NCBI GenBank assembly: GCA_036511595.1
Contig: DATCBY010000059.1
Location: 1-50,016, forward strand
Source of the DNA: DASZQY01 sp036511595
Lineage (GTDB): Bacteria > Pseudomonadota > Alphaproteobacteria > Rhizobiales > Kaistiaceae
DNA length: 50,016 nucleotides
Reading direction: 5' to 3'
The notes below the pieces were generated by a model, which saw only the letters and a list, made by a program, of their open reading frames with translations, searched no databases and was not told the DNA's origin. Position 1 is the first letter of the stretch, and each line of letters begins with the position of its first letter. Below, piece after piece: positions 40,978-49,919 of the stretch. The translations under genes and the position numbers were made by a program.

Positions 40978-41760
40978 TCAGGCGGCAACCAGCGCCAGAG
41001 CGCGGATGGGACTGCCCGAGCCGTTCTCGATCTTCAGCGGCGCCGTGATGAGAATGGCACCGGTCGCCGGCAGTTGATCGAGATTGGTCAGGCTGGCAAG
41101 GCCGAGCTTGCCGGCGCCGTGCATCAGCGTGTGCGCCGGGAACGCTGGCTCGAAAGCGTACGCCTGGCCGGCATCGGTGCCGATCGCCTCGACCCCCCAG
41201 CCGTTGACGTTGCGCTTCTCGACCAGGAACTTCATGCAGGCGACGCTCGGGCCGGGAACGTTCGGCCCGTCGTCCTTCATGTTCTGGAATTTTGCCGGAT
41301 CGGTGCGCTTCGACCAGTCGGTGCGCATCAGCACCCAGGCACCGTCGGGAATGCGGCCGTGCGCCTTTTCCCAAGCCTCGATATCGCTCGGCTCGCACAG
41401 GAACTTTTCGTTGGCTGCCGCCTGCTTAGAGCAGTCGATGACAACCGCCGGCGCCACGAAGCGCGCGACCGGCAGAGTGTCGGTGGCGTTGTTCTTGAGG
41501 TCCTTGCCGGTGACCCAATGGATCGGCGCATCGAAATGCGTGCCGGTATGCTCGCCAAGCGTCATGTTGTTCCAGTACCAGGCGGGACCGCGATCGTCAT
41601 AACGCGAAATCTCGGTGATCGAGAACGGCGACGACGGTGCAATCGGCGGCGGCAACTGAATCACGGGTGTGGACGGGCGCAGCGTCTGGGTGAGATCGAC
41701 GACGCGAACCTTGCCGCCGGCGAGTGCCGTCGCAAGCTGCACCAGAATGTCGTTCGGCAT
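40978..41760 (-). CDS. Cyclase-family metal-dependent hydrolase (kynurenine formamidase fold)
   Basis: This 260-residue protein belongs to the cyclase/kynurenine formamidase family. The metal-binding motif HTGTHFDAPIHW is at residues 71-82. Family members hydrolyse N-formylkynurenine, isatin or other cyclic amides and lactones with Zn or Mn. ATG 41760 follows a 292-bp divergent gap. Here the region GGDGA-like loop has AWVLMRTDW and the C-terminal half keeps GVEAIGTDAGQAY. The reaction cannot be fixed from sequence. The 278 bp downstream to the MetE-C-like gene contains nothing I can identify. Confidence 0.88.
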   Translation of the reverse strand: MPNDILVQLATALAGGKVRVVDLTQTLRPSTPVIQLPPPIAPSSPFSITEISRYDDRGPAWYWNNMTLGEHTGTHFDAPIHWVTGKDLKNNATDTLPVARFVAPAVVIDCSKQAAANEKFLCEPSDIEAWEKAHGRIPDGAWVLMRTDWSKRTDPAKFQNMKDDGPNVPGPSVACMKFLVEKRNVNGWGVEAIGTDAGQAYAFEPAFPAHTLMHGAGKLGLASLTNLDQLPATGAILITAPLKIENGSGSPIRALALVAA

Positions 41761-41894
41761 GTAACGCTTCCCCGTTGCTGAGATTATCCCGCGGCGCTTC
41801 CTCGATGCCGCCCGACGCCCGCAATTCTGTCAGAGGCAATCGAAACTTCAAGCTTGAAGAGATTTTCATCGCGTTGCCGCTGGCCATTCGGCCT

Positions 41895-41966
41895 TTGACA
41901 GCGCCCGCTCCACAGTGCAATATTTTAAGCATAAAGCAGTTCCGCGAGAGGCAATTTCGGAACTGC
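41895..41966 (+). promoter_or_regulatory. Promoter with downstream 9-bp inverted repeat (operator or leader hairpin)
   Basis: TTGACA (41895-41900) is followed at 17 to 18 nt by AT-rich CAATAT/AATATT (41918-41924). GCAGTTCCG (41936-41944) and CGGAACTGC (41958-41966) form a perfect inverted repeat with 13-nt spacing just past the expected transcript start. It lies in the divergent gap between the cyclase-family gene and the DLH/NTF2 fusion gene. Confidence 0.5.
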
Positions 41967-42052
41967 CGTGCACCTTTACTAGGTGGGAAGGCGCGGGCAT
42001 CGTAGCCGCAGGCGACGGCGACCACCGTGCGCCAGTCGCAGGGGGTATTTGG

Positions 42053-43153
42053 ATGGGGTCCCGCTGGAGTGAGATCGGCGGCAATCGCGCGTATGTCGCG
42101 GTGCCCGAAAGCGGCTCCGGCCCGGGCCTTCTGATTTTTTCCGATGAACCCGCCTCGCCCGCATCGACCGCGCTTGCCGACCTTTACGCGGAAGAGGGCT
42201 ACGTGGCGGTCGCCGTGGCCGCGAACGCGGCCGGCGCTGCGGCGGTGATAAAGACGCTTCCCGAAGTATCCGGAAAGATCGGCGCGATCGGTTTTGGCGC
42301 TGGCGGCACCGCGGCGATGGATGCGGCGACGAATGGCGCCGCCGATTGCGCCGCCGTCTACTACGGCACTGGCATCGGCGCGCTGGCCGACAAGGCCGGC
42401 AGGAACGGCAGCCCGGTGATGTTCCACCTTCCCGACAGCGACGGCGACCTCTTCAACAAGCTGCGCCCCCGTTTCCCGGAGATCGAGGTCTTCTTCTATC
42501 GCGGCATCAAAGCGGGTTTCGCCGAGACCGGAGCGAATTTCAACAAGTCGTCGAGCAACCTCTCCTACACCCGCACTCTCGAACTCCTGCGCCGCGTGCT
42601 GGGCCCGCGCTACGACCTCGACAAGATCTGGGACCACCACACCGAACTGGAATTTGCAGTGCGCGCCGCCGAAGAAACCATGACGACGATGGTTCCTGAG
42701 CCCTACGTCAACCATGTGCCGGTGATGACCGGTGGCACCGGCTTCGACCAGACGCTGCAATTCTACAAGAATCACTTCATCCCGACCTCGCCGAAGGATT
42801 CGGCGCTCATCCCGATCAGCCGCACGGTCGGCGTCGACCGTGTGGCGGACGAAATGCTGTTCTGCTTCACGCACGACGTCGAGATCGACTGGATGCTGCC
42901 CGGCATCAAGCCAACCGGCAAATACGTGCAGATTCCGCTGGTCGCGATCGTCCGCTTCCGCGGCGACAAGATTTACAACGAGCACATCTATTGGGACCAA
43001 GCGTCGGTCCTCGTCCAGATCGGCGTGCTCGACGCCAGGCTCTACCCAACCGCCGGTGTCGAAACGGCGAAGAAGGCTTTCGACGAGAACCTGCCCTCCA
43101 ACGCGCTGATGGCGCGATGGAAGGATAACAAGAGGAAGGCAACCGCCACCTAG
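42053..43153 (+). CDS. Dienelactone hydrolase-like/NTF2-like (SnoaL) fusion, catalytic residues lost
   Basis: From ATG 42053 the protein has 366 residues. The frame extends to 41915, but that is upstream of the predicted transcript start. Residues 1-165 resemble dienelactone hydrolase; residues 175-345 are NTF2/SnoaL-like (HDVEIDWMLPGIKPTGKY, IYWDQASVLVQIGVLD). In DLH the nucleophile is the Cys of GxCxGG; here the motif is GFGAGG with Gly82. The HGF segment that holds the catalytic His reads AGF. The DLH part is therefore probably not a hydrolase and may bind a ligand. The gene precedes the dpp-type operon by 80 bp on the same strand and may be cotranscribed. Confidence 0.8.
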   Translation: MGSRWSEIGGNRAYVAVPESGSGPGLLIFSDEPASPASTALADLYAEEGYVAVAVAANAAGAAAVIKTLPEVSGKIGAIGFGAGGTAAMDAATNGAADCAAVYYGTGIGALADKAGRNGSPVMFHLPDSDGDLFNKLRPRFPEIEVFFYRGIKAGFAETGANFNKSSSNLSYTRTLELLRRVLGPRYDLDKIWDHHTELEFAVRAAEETMTTMVPEPYVNHVPVMTGGTGFDQTLQFYKNHFIPTSPKDSALIPISRTVGVDRVADEMLFCFTHDVEIDWMLPGIKPTGKYVQIPLVAIVRFRGDKIYNEHIYWDQASVLVQIGVLDARLYPTAGVETAKKAFDENLPSNALMARWKDNKRKATAT

Positions 43154-43233
43154 CGGACTCACACCACTCCAGCCATGCCGCGCGATTCCAGCGCGCTCAT
43201 GCGACAGGGAACAGAACAGGAGAAGTTACGCCG

Positions 43234-44775
43234 ATGAACGCTCGTTTCTCTCGCCGCTCCATGCTTGGCCTCATGGGAGGCGCCGCGGCGCTGCCGCTGC
43301 TGCGCACCTCACTCGCCGGCACCGCATTCGCCGCCGACGCCAGCACGCTCACCATCGCCTACAACGTCGGCCTGCCGGCCTTCGATCCGACGGTCGGCGG
43401 CTCCGCCGTCAACCCGACCATCCAGTCGCTCTACCAATCGATCTTCGATCCCTACATCGCGCAGAACGCCGACCTGTCATTCAAGCCGGGCCTGCTCACC
43501 AAGTGGGGTTGGAACGCCGACCGCACCAAGGTCGAGATGGAAGTGCGCGACGACGCCGTCTGGCACAACGGCGACCCGGTAACCGCGGAAGACGTGGCCT
43601 GGTCGCTGGAGCGCGCCGCCGATCCCAAGGGCGGCAATCCGATCCAGTTCGTCTGGGCGAAGGCCGGTAACTACAAGATCGACGGCAACAAGATCACTGG
43701 CGACGTTCTCTCCTTCGAGCCGACGTTCTTCAAGTGGATGGCATTCCTCACCGGCTTTGTCCTGCCGAAGAAATACTACACGAGCGTCGGCGCGGAAGGC
43801 TTCGAGAAGAAGCCCATCGGCTCCGGCCCTTATATGGTCGACGAGTTCCAGCAAGACGCGTTTCTGCGCCTCAAGGCTAACCCGAAGTACTGGGGCGGCA
43901 AGCCGGCCTTCGACACGGTCGTCTTCAAGTTCGTGGCGGACGGCGCCAGCCGCGTCGCCGAAGTGGAATCGGGCCAGTCCGACATCACGCTGGAGATTCC
44001 CTACGAGGAGTTCGACCGCCTGAAGGGCAAGGGCTTTACCGGCTACGCCACGCCGATCTCGGATATCGGCATGATCTTCATCAACAACATTCCGCCGATG
44101 CTCGACCGGAACGTCCGTCTCGCCGCCAACTGGTCGATCGACAAGAAGTCGATCGTCGACAAGCTGCTGCGCGGCTATGGCATACCGATTTCGACGCTCG
44201 AGGCGCCCGGCTACGAAGCCTACGACCCCTCGATCAAGATCCCCTACGATCCAGAAGGCGCCCAGAAGCTGCTGGCGGCGAGCGGGTTCACGCCCGAGAA
44301 GCCGGTGCAGTTCACCATCCAGACGACGCGCGGCTTCAAGCCGAAGGACTACGAGATGATCCAGGCGATCGTCGGCATGTGGCGGAAGGTCGGCATCGAC
44401 GCCACCATCGAGGTGTACGAGATCGCCAAGCACTACGAGCTGCGCGCGGCCCACAAACTCGCCCCGGCTGCCTTCTATAACTGGGGCAATGCCATCGGCG
44501 ATCCTTCGACCTCGACCGGCTTCTCGATGTTCGGGCCGTCGCCGCACTCGAGCTGGAAGGGACAGGACACGATCGATCTGATCGGGCCGCTGTGGGGCGA
44601 GCCGGACGAGGCCAAGCGCATCGCCGGGTACAAGGCGGTACAGAAGCACATTGCCGACGAGGGCGAAGTGATTCCGCTGCTGCAGTACGTTCAGCCGATC
44701 ATTGCGCGCAAGGGGATCACGGTGGTACCGCAGTCCAACGGCATGCTGCTGCCTGCGCTGGTCAAGCCGGCCTGA
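43234..44775 (+). CDS. ABC transporter periplasmic dipeptide-type binding protein (SBP family 5), Tat-exported
   Basis: This 513-residue binding protein starts MNARFSRRSMLGLMGGAAAL, a twin-arginine signal, cut near TAFAAD. The mature part has the family opening LTIAYNVGLPAFDPTVGG, WSLERAADP, and KPIGSGPYMVDEF. GGAGAAG lies upstream of ATG 43234. Family 5 members carry peptides, nickel, opines or sugars; the ligand is open. It heads the ABC operon that continues with two permeases and two ATPases. Confidence 0.94.
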   Translation: MNARFSRRSMLGLMGGAAALPLLRTSLAGTAFAADASTLTIAYNVGLPAFDPTVGGSAVNPTIQSLYQSIFDPYIAQNADLSFKPGLLTKWGWNADRTKVEMEVRDDAVWHNGDPVTAEDVAWSLERAADPKGGNPIQFVWAKAGNYKIDGNKITGDVLSFEPTFFKWMAFLTGFVLPKKYYTSVGAEGFEKKPIGSGPYMVDEFQQDAFLRLKANPKYWGGKPAFDTVVFKFVADGASRVAEVESGQSDITLEIPYEEFDRLKGKGFTGYATPISDIGMIFINNIPPMLDRNVRLAANWSIDKKSIVDKLLRGYGIPISTLEAPGYEAYDPSIKIPYDPEGAQKLLAASGFTPEKPVQFTIQTTRGFKPKDYEMIQAIVGMWRKVGIDATIEVYEIAKHYELRAAHKLAPAAFYNWGNAIGDPSTSTGFSMFGPSPHSSWKGQDTIDLIGPLWGEPDEAKRIAGYKAVQKHIADEGEVIPLLQYVQPIIARKGITVVPQSNGMLLPALVKPA

Positions 44776-44794
44776 TCAAGAACAAGGGGGACGA

Positions 44795-45802
44795 ATGGGC
44801 AACGGTGCGATTCTTCGCCGCTTGCTCCTCGTCCCTCCAACCCTCTTCGGGGTCGCCGTCGTCGTCTTCGTGCTCTTGCGCGTAGTCCCCGGCGATCCCG
44901 TTTCGATGATGATCTCGCCGGGCGCCACGCCGGCCGACATCGCGGCACTCCATGCCCGCTATGGTCTCGACCTGCCGATCGCCGAGCAGTTTCTCGTCTG
45001 GCTGAAGGCCGCGGTGAGCGGCGACTTCGGCGTCTCGATCACGCGGCGACAGGACGTGCTCGGCCTGATCCTCGGCCGCCTGCCGGCGACGCTGGAACTC
45101 GTGCTGGTCGCAACTCTCATCGCCTTTTCCATCGGCGGCGGCATGGCGATCCTCGGCGCCTACTTCCGCCGCCGCGCGCCGGAATGGGCGGTCGACGGAT
45201 TCGTCGCAGCATCGCTGGCCATTCCCGACTTTCTCTGGGGTCTGCTCTTCATTCTGGTCTTCGGCGTGCTGTGGCCTGTCCTGCCGATCTCGGGGCGCAT
45301 CGACCCTCGCGTCGGCGTCGATTTCCACACCGGCTTCTATCTCATCGAGAGCGTCATCACCGGCCGCTGGACGGTGGCCGGCGACCTCCTGCGCCACCTC
45401 ATATTGCCGGCAATGGCGCTGGCGCTACCGCTCAGCGCAATCGTCACGCGGCTTCTGAAGGCGTCGCTCGGCGAGGCGGAACTGCAGGACTATGCGCAGG
45501 TCGCCCGCTCGCGCGGCTTCACGAGCGGTCGCGTGCTCATTCTCGAAGCGCTGCCCAACGCGCTGATCTCGACGGTCACGCTTGCCGGCGTGCAGATCAC
45601 GTTCCTGATCGGCGGCACGGTGCTGGTCGAGCGCATCTTTTCCTACGAGGGCATCGGCAACATGGCGGTCGATGCAATGATCAACCGCGACCTGCCGCTC
45701 ATCCAAGGATTGGTGCTGACCTTCGCAATTCTTTTTATCGTCCTCAACCTGCTGATCGACCTGCTCGTCGCCTGGCTCGACCCGAGGCTGCAGCATGGCT
45801 GA
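44795..45802 (+). CDS. dppB: ABC transporter permease DppB type
   Basis: This 335-residue inner-membrane permease has the DppB hallmarks: an N-terminal helix (RRLLLVPPTLFGVAVVVFVL), VVPGDPVSMM, RYGLDLPIAEQF and the EAA loop DYAQVARSRGFTSGRVL. About six transmembrane segments are seen. ATG 44795 has AAGGGGG upstream, and longer frames into the binding protein gene are not coding. It overlaps dppC by 8 nt. Confidence 0.95.
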   Translation: MGNGAILRRLLLVPPTLFGVAVVVFVLLRVVPGDPVSMMISPGATPADIAALHARYGLDLPIAEQFLVWLKAAVSGDFGVSITRRQDVLGLILGRLPATLELVLVATLIAFSIGGGMAILGAYFRRRAPEWAVDGFVAASLAIPDFLWGLLFILVFGVLWPVLPISGRIDPRVGVDFHTGFYLIESVITGRWTVAGDLLRHLILPAMALALPLSAIVTRLLKASLGEAELQDYAQVARSRGFTSGRVLILEALPNALISTVTLAGVQITFLIGGTVLVERIFSYEGIGNMAVDAMINRDLPLIQGLVLTFAILFIVLNLLIDLLVAWLDPRLQHG

Positions 45803-46667
45803 AACCTCGCCGACGGCCGAAGGGCGCCGACGGCTCGCGATTCGCATCGACGCGCGGGTGGTCGCGGGCGGCACGATCGTCGCCATCCTCCTGCTGACGG
45901 CGATCGCCGCTCCGCTGCTCGCCCCGCACAATCCGCTCGATCAGGATCTGCTCTCCGCGCAGTTGCCGCCGTCGTGGTCTGCGGGCGGCGATCCGGCGCA
46001 TTTATTCGGCACCGACAGCCTCGGCCGCGATACGCTTTCGCGACTCATCTATGCGTCGCGCATCGCGGTAATCGTAGCGCTGGTGGCGGCCACCCTCGCT
46101 TGCGTGATCGGCTCGCTGCTGGGTCTCGCGGCAGGCTTCTTCCGTGGCGCCGTGGACCAGATCGTCTCGCGGCTGATCGACGTCTGGATGTCGTTCCCTC
46201 CGGTGCTGCTGTCGATTGTGCTTGCCGCGGCGGTCGGCGCCGGCCTTGGTTCCGTCATCCTCGCCATCGTCGTCGTTGATTGGACCCGCTTCGCCCGCGT
46301 CATCCGCGCCGAAACGCTGTTGCAAGGACAGCTCGACTACGTCGCCGTTGCAAAAGTGGTCGGGCTGACCCCAACGGCGGTACTGACCAAGGAAGTGGTG
46401 CCCAACGTCCTGCCGCTGCTCGCCACCCTCCTCAGCGTCGAGATGGGGATCGCGGTTCTGGTCGAGGCGATCCTGTCTTTTGTCGGGCTGTCGGTCTCGA
46501 CCGACACGCCCACCTGGGGCGGCATGATCGCCGAGGGCCGCCAGCTCATCAACCAGACGCCGTGGCTGCTGGCCCTTCCGATCGGCTGCATCATCGTGAC
46601 GGTGCTGGGCTTCAACCTGCTTGGCGACGGGCTACGCGCCTCGCTCGATCCAGTCCAACGCCGATGA
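45795..46667 (+). CDS. dppC: ABC transporter permease DppC type
   Basis: This 290-residue permease has the DppC features: a short cytoplasmic N-terminus, a first helix around GGTIVAILLLTAIAAPLLAP, the FGTDSLGRDTLSRLIYASRI motif, and the EAA loop DYVAVAKVVGLTPTAVL. It ends ASLDPVQRR. It forms the channel with the DppB-type permease. Its stop overlaps the dppD ATG (ATGA). Confidence 0.95.
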   Translation: MAETSPTAEGRRRLAIRIDARVVAGGTIVAILLLTAIAAPLLAPHNPLDQDLLSAQLPPSWSAGGDPAHLFGTDSLGRDTLSRLIYASRIAVIVALVAATLACVIGSLLGLAAGFFRGAVDQIVSRLIDVWMSFPPVLLSIVLAAAVGAGLGSVILAIVVVDWTRFARVIRAETLLQGQLDYVAVAKVVGLTPTAVLTKEVVPNVLPLLATLLSVEMGIAVLVEAILSFVGLSVSTDTPTWGGMIAEGRQLINQTPWLLALPIGCIIVTVLGFNLLGDGLRASLDPVQRR

Positions 46668-47554
46668 ACGCTCCGGTGCTTGAGATTGCCGATCTGCACG
46701 TCGCGCTTGCCTCTGCCTCCGTGCCGGTTCCCCTCTTGCGCGGGGTGAGCCTCACGATCGCGCCCGGAGAGGTCCGCGGCCTTGTCGGAGAATCCGGCGC
46801 CGGCAAATCGATGATCGGCCGCTCGATCTTCGGCCTGCTGCCCGGCGGGGCGCGCATCACGCGTGGCCGCATACTGTTCGACGGCGCCGATCTTGCCGCC
46901 TTGGCGGATGCCGAGCGCCGCGACCTGCTTGGTTCGCGCATCGCTCTCGTCCCGCAGGACCCGATGACTTCCCTCAATCCGGTGAAGCGCATCGGCGACC
47001 AGATCGGCGTAATTCTGCGCGTCAAATTGAAGATGGCGCGGGATGCGGCACGAGCCCGTGCGCTGGAACTACTTGCCGAAGTCGCCATCCGCGAACCGGC
47101 TCGCGTCATCGACCTCTATCCGCACGAACTTTCCGGCGGCATGCGCCAGCGTATCCTGATCGCCATGGCTTTCGCCTGCACGCCGCGGCTGGTTATCGCC
47201 GACGAGCCGACCACCGCGCTCGACGTGACGGTGCAGCGGCAGGTGTTGCGGCTGATCCACGACCTTCAACACCGGCACGGCGCGGCAGTGCTGTTCGTCA
47301 CGCACAATTTCGGCCTTGTCGCAAAACTCTGCCAGAGCGTGACGGTCCTTTACGCCGGTCGCGTCGTCGAGGACGGCGCCACCGCCAACGTGCTGGCCTC
47401 GCCGCGCGAACCCTATACCCAGGCGCTGCTCGCCGCCACGCCGCGCTTCGACCGGCCGGCGGACGCGCTGGTGCCGCTTGACCGCAGCGTGACCGACACT
47501 TTGCTCTCGGATGCGCGTGCCTATGACGCGGCCCACGCCGAGGCATACCGGTGA
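46664..47554 (+). CDS. dppD: ABC transporter ATP-binding protein DppD type
   Basis: This 296-residue ATPase has Walker A GESGAGKS (residues 42-49), Q-loop LVPQDPMTSLNP, signature LSGGMRQR, Walker B LVIADEPTTALD and a His loop FVTHN. The C-terminal extension has YTQALLAATP, typical of oligopeptide/dipeptide ATPases, but few Cys, so no iron-sulphur motif is evident. ATG 46664 is coupled to dppC; earlier starts only extend antiphase. The stop overlaps the dppF GTG (GTGA). Confidence 0.94.
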   Translation: MNAPVLEIADLHVALASASVPVPLLRGVSLTIAPGEVRGLVGESGAGKSMIGRSIFGLLPGGARITRGRILFDGADLAALADAERRDLLGSRIALVPQDPMTSLNPVKRIGDQIGVILRVKLKMARDAARARALELLAEVAIREPARVIDLYPHELSGGMRQRILIAMAFACTPRLVIADEPTTALDVTVQRQVLRLIHDLQHRHGAAVLFVTHNFGLVAKLCQSVTVLYAGRVVEDGATANVLASPREPYTQALLAATPRFDRPADALVPLDRSVTDTLLSDARAYDAAHAEAYR

Positions 47555-48390
47555 GCGGCGCGCTGGTGTCGCTCCGCGGCTTGCGCGTCTCGCTGCCGAA
47601 CCGCGCCGGGAAGCCGCTGTTCGGTCCGGCGCCGCTGATCGAGATCGTGCGCGGCGTCGATCTCGATATCGCGCGGGGCGGCGCCCTTGGCCTCGTCGGA
47701 GAATCCGGATCGGGCAAGACCACCATCGGCCGCACGCTGGTCGGGCTGATCAAACCGAGTGCGGGTGACTATACCTACGATGGAGTCGATGCCGGCCGCA
47801 TGGACGAGGTCGCGTTCCGGCCGCTCCGTTCGCGCATCCAGATGATCTTCCAGGATCCGCAATCCTCGCTGAACCCACGCCTCACGCTTGGCACCACGCT
47901 GGTGCGGCCACTAGCAGCCAGCGGCCGGCTTGCCAACGACGCGGCGCGACGCAGGCGGGCCGGCGAACTGCTGCAAATCGTCGGATTGCCGGTGGAATTC
48001 CTCAGCCGCTACCCGCATGAACTTTCAGGAGGCCAGCGCCAGAGGATCGGCATCGCCCGCGCGCTCGCGCTGGAACCGGAGTTCATCGTAGCCGACGAGA
48101 TCGTTTCGGGGCTCGACGTTTCAACCCAAGCGCAGATCCTGCTGCTGCTCCGTCGCCTGCGGGCCGAATTCCACCTGACGCTCATGTTCATCAGCCACGA
48201 TCTGTCGGTAGTGCGGGCGCTTTGCGACCAGGTGGCGGTGCTTTCGGCCGGCGAGATCGTGGAGAAGGGCGCGACCGAGGCGGTATTCGCCTCGCCGCAG
48301 CATCCATACACCCGCGAGCTGCTGGAGAGCGTCCCGCTGCCCGACGTCGAGGCCGGCTGGATCATGGCCGGCACGGTGGCAACCGTCTAG
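47551..48390 (+). CDS. dppF: ABC transporter ATP-binding protein DppF type
   Basis: This 279-residue ATPase has Walker A GESGSGKT (50-57), Q-loop MIFQDPQSSLNP, signature LSGGQRQR, Walker B FIVADEIVSGLD and His loop FISHD. The Walker B tail has EIVSGLD rather than the usual EPVSALD. It ends with YTRELLESVPLPD, the family end. The start is GTG 47551, coupled to dppD. The stop overlaps the stop of the convergent iorB gene (CTAG at 48387-48390). Confidence 0.94.
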   Translation: MSGALVSLRGLRVSLPNRAGKPLFGPAPLIEIVRGVDLDIARGGALGLVGESGSGKTTIGRTLVGLIKPSAGDYTYDGVDAGRMDEVAFRPLRSRIQMIFQDPQSSLNPRLTLGTTLVRPLAASGRLANDAARRRRAGELLQIVGLPVEFLSRYPHELSGGQRQRIGIARALALEPEFIVADEIVSGLDVSTQAQILLLLRRLRAEFHLTLMFISHDLSVVRALCDQVAVLSAGEIVEKGATEAVFASPQHPYTRELLESVPLPDVEAGWIMAGTVATV

Positions 48391-49910
48391 AGCGTCGCCA
48401 CCGTCTTAAGCGCGCCGTCGAGCTGCTTGCCGTCTTCGTCGAGAAGCGCCGCTTCGCGCAGGCGACGTATCCAGTCGGCGCCGTCCGGCCGGTTCTCGAC
48501 CAGAGGCAGCGCGGACATGACCTTGTCGAACTTCGCCTCGCCGCGACTGTGGGTGTCGCTGTAGCCCTTGATCAGCCGCCGGCAGCGAACAACTTCGACG
48601 GCAAGATCGTAGTTGAGCAAAACGGCGCGGCGGACGCTGGCAAGCCACGCCGCGATATGAGCCTCCTCGGTCGCGTGGCGCAGCATGCCGCGGCGGAAGC
48701 GCCTCATCCCCGACAGGAGATAGAGGGCGACGAACCACGGAATGCCGTCCGTCCTGACGTGACGCCCCTTGTTGACCAGCCGGTCGATGAGACGCGTCAG
48801 CCCGGGGCGCGCCTCGACCCAGCGACCAAGGCGAACCGGCATGGCGCCGCAGATTTCCTCGACGCGAGGGTGCATGAACTCGGTGACGTGGATCACCTGA
48901 TCGTCCGCAACGCCGAGTTCGTTCTTTACCCGCGCGAAACGGCTGGCGCGCGTTTTCAGATCGGCAACGCGGATGACATCGTCGTAGGCCATCGCCTTGG
49001 ACAGGTACTTCGCGGTCTCGTTGCCGAGGACGTATCCGCGCCCGGCGTCGTCCAGTGTCAGAATTTCGCCGAGGCGGTCGAGATAGAGATGACCGTAGGC
49101 GGCATCCTGGAAATCGACGACGTTGCGAAGGCCGATCGCCGCCATTGACCGGACTTCCATCGGTAGTTCGGCTACCCGCGCAACGGCTCGGTCGTACTCG
49201 CCGCGCTCCTGCGCCGAGCCTCCGACCGGCTTTGGGTCGGCCGGCAGCGCGGGAATCGACTTCGGCGCCGGCAGCGCGCCGTCGCCGAGTGCCACCGCTT
49301 CCGCCGCGGCGGAGAACGCCGCAAGGCTGGCCGCGGCTCCCTTCCCGCCTGCGCCGATGGTCGCCTCGAAGGCTTCGCGCGGAAACGGCAGCGCGCCGGA
49401 AGCCGCGATGGCGCCGAACAGGCTCGCCGAGATAACGCTGTTGTTGGCCTCGGCAAGGCGCTGCAAATCATGAACGATGAACCGTTTCGCCTTCTTGCGG
49501 GCGATCGCCTCGACGGCTCGCGAATTAGCAATGCCGTCACCGGGCGCGGTCTTCTCCATGATGCCGAGAGCGCGGTGCGACGAGGCGATGAGCGTCGTGC
49601 GATCCGGCGAAACCAGCCCGCGCTGGATGGCACGCCCCGCCTCCATCAATTCGGCGGCGACAACTACATCGACGTCGCCGGGCGCGGGCATCATCGCCAG
49701 CACCGGGACGCGGCCGCTGAACGGCACCATCTCAAGATAGTAGATGGTCGCCCCCGTGCGCTGGGCGACGCCGGGCACCGAGGTCGCCTGCACGTACCAG
49801 CCGTTGTGCTCGGCCAGCTCGACTAGCCAGCCGGCCAGGACACCGCCGCCCTGTCCGCCGACGGCGAGGATTGCAATGCTGATCGGGCGCTCGCGGACGA
49901 CGGCGTTCAC
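48387..49910 (-). CDS. iorB: Indolepyruvate oxidoreductase subunit beta, long form (IorB with C-terminal extension)
   Basis: This 507-residue protein has an N-terminal pyruvate:ferredoxin oxidoreductase gamma-type domain (about 12-215; ILAVGGQGGGVLAGWL, QRTGATIYYLE) and a C-terminal extension of about 290 residues with RFARVKNELGV and HPRVEEICGAMP, the DUF6537-like module of long IorB proteins. Short IorB proteins are about 200 residues. It transfers electrons or CoA-acyl products in oxidation of aryl pyruvates with IorA. The start is GTG 49910, 9 bp after the iorA stop, so the two form one operon. Its 3' end is convergent with dppF. Confidence 0.9.
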   Translation of the reverse strand: MNAVVRERPISIAILAVGGQGGGVLAGWLVELAEHNGWYVQATSVPGVAQRTGATIYYLEMVPFSGRVPVLAMMPAPGDVDVVVAAELMEAGRAIQRGLVSPDRTTLIASSHRALGIMEKTAPGDGIANSRAVEAIARKKAKRFIVHDLQRLAEANNSVISASLFGAIAASGALPFPREAFEATIGAGGKGAAASLAAFSAAAEAVALGDGALPAPKSIPALPADPKPVGGSAQERGEYDRAVARVAELPMEVRSMAAIGLRNVVDFQDAAYGHLYLDRLGEILTLDDAGRGYVLGNETAKYLSKAMAYDDVIRVADLKTRASRFARVKNELGVADDQVIHVTEFMHPRVEEICGAMPVRLGRWVEARPGLTRLIDRLVNKGRHVRTDGIPWFVALYLLSGMRRFRRGMLRHATEEAHIAAWLASVRRAVLLNYDLAVEVVRCRRLIKGYSDTHSRGEAKFDKVMSALPLVENRPDGADWIRRLREAALLDEDGKQLDGALKTVATL

Positions 49911-49919
49911 GCGCTTGCC

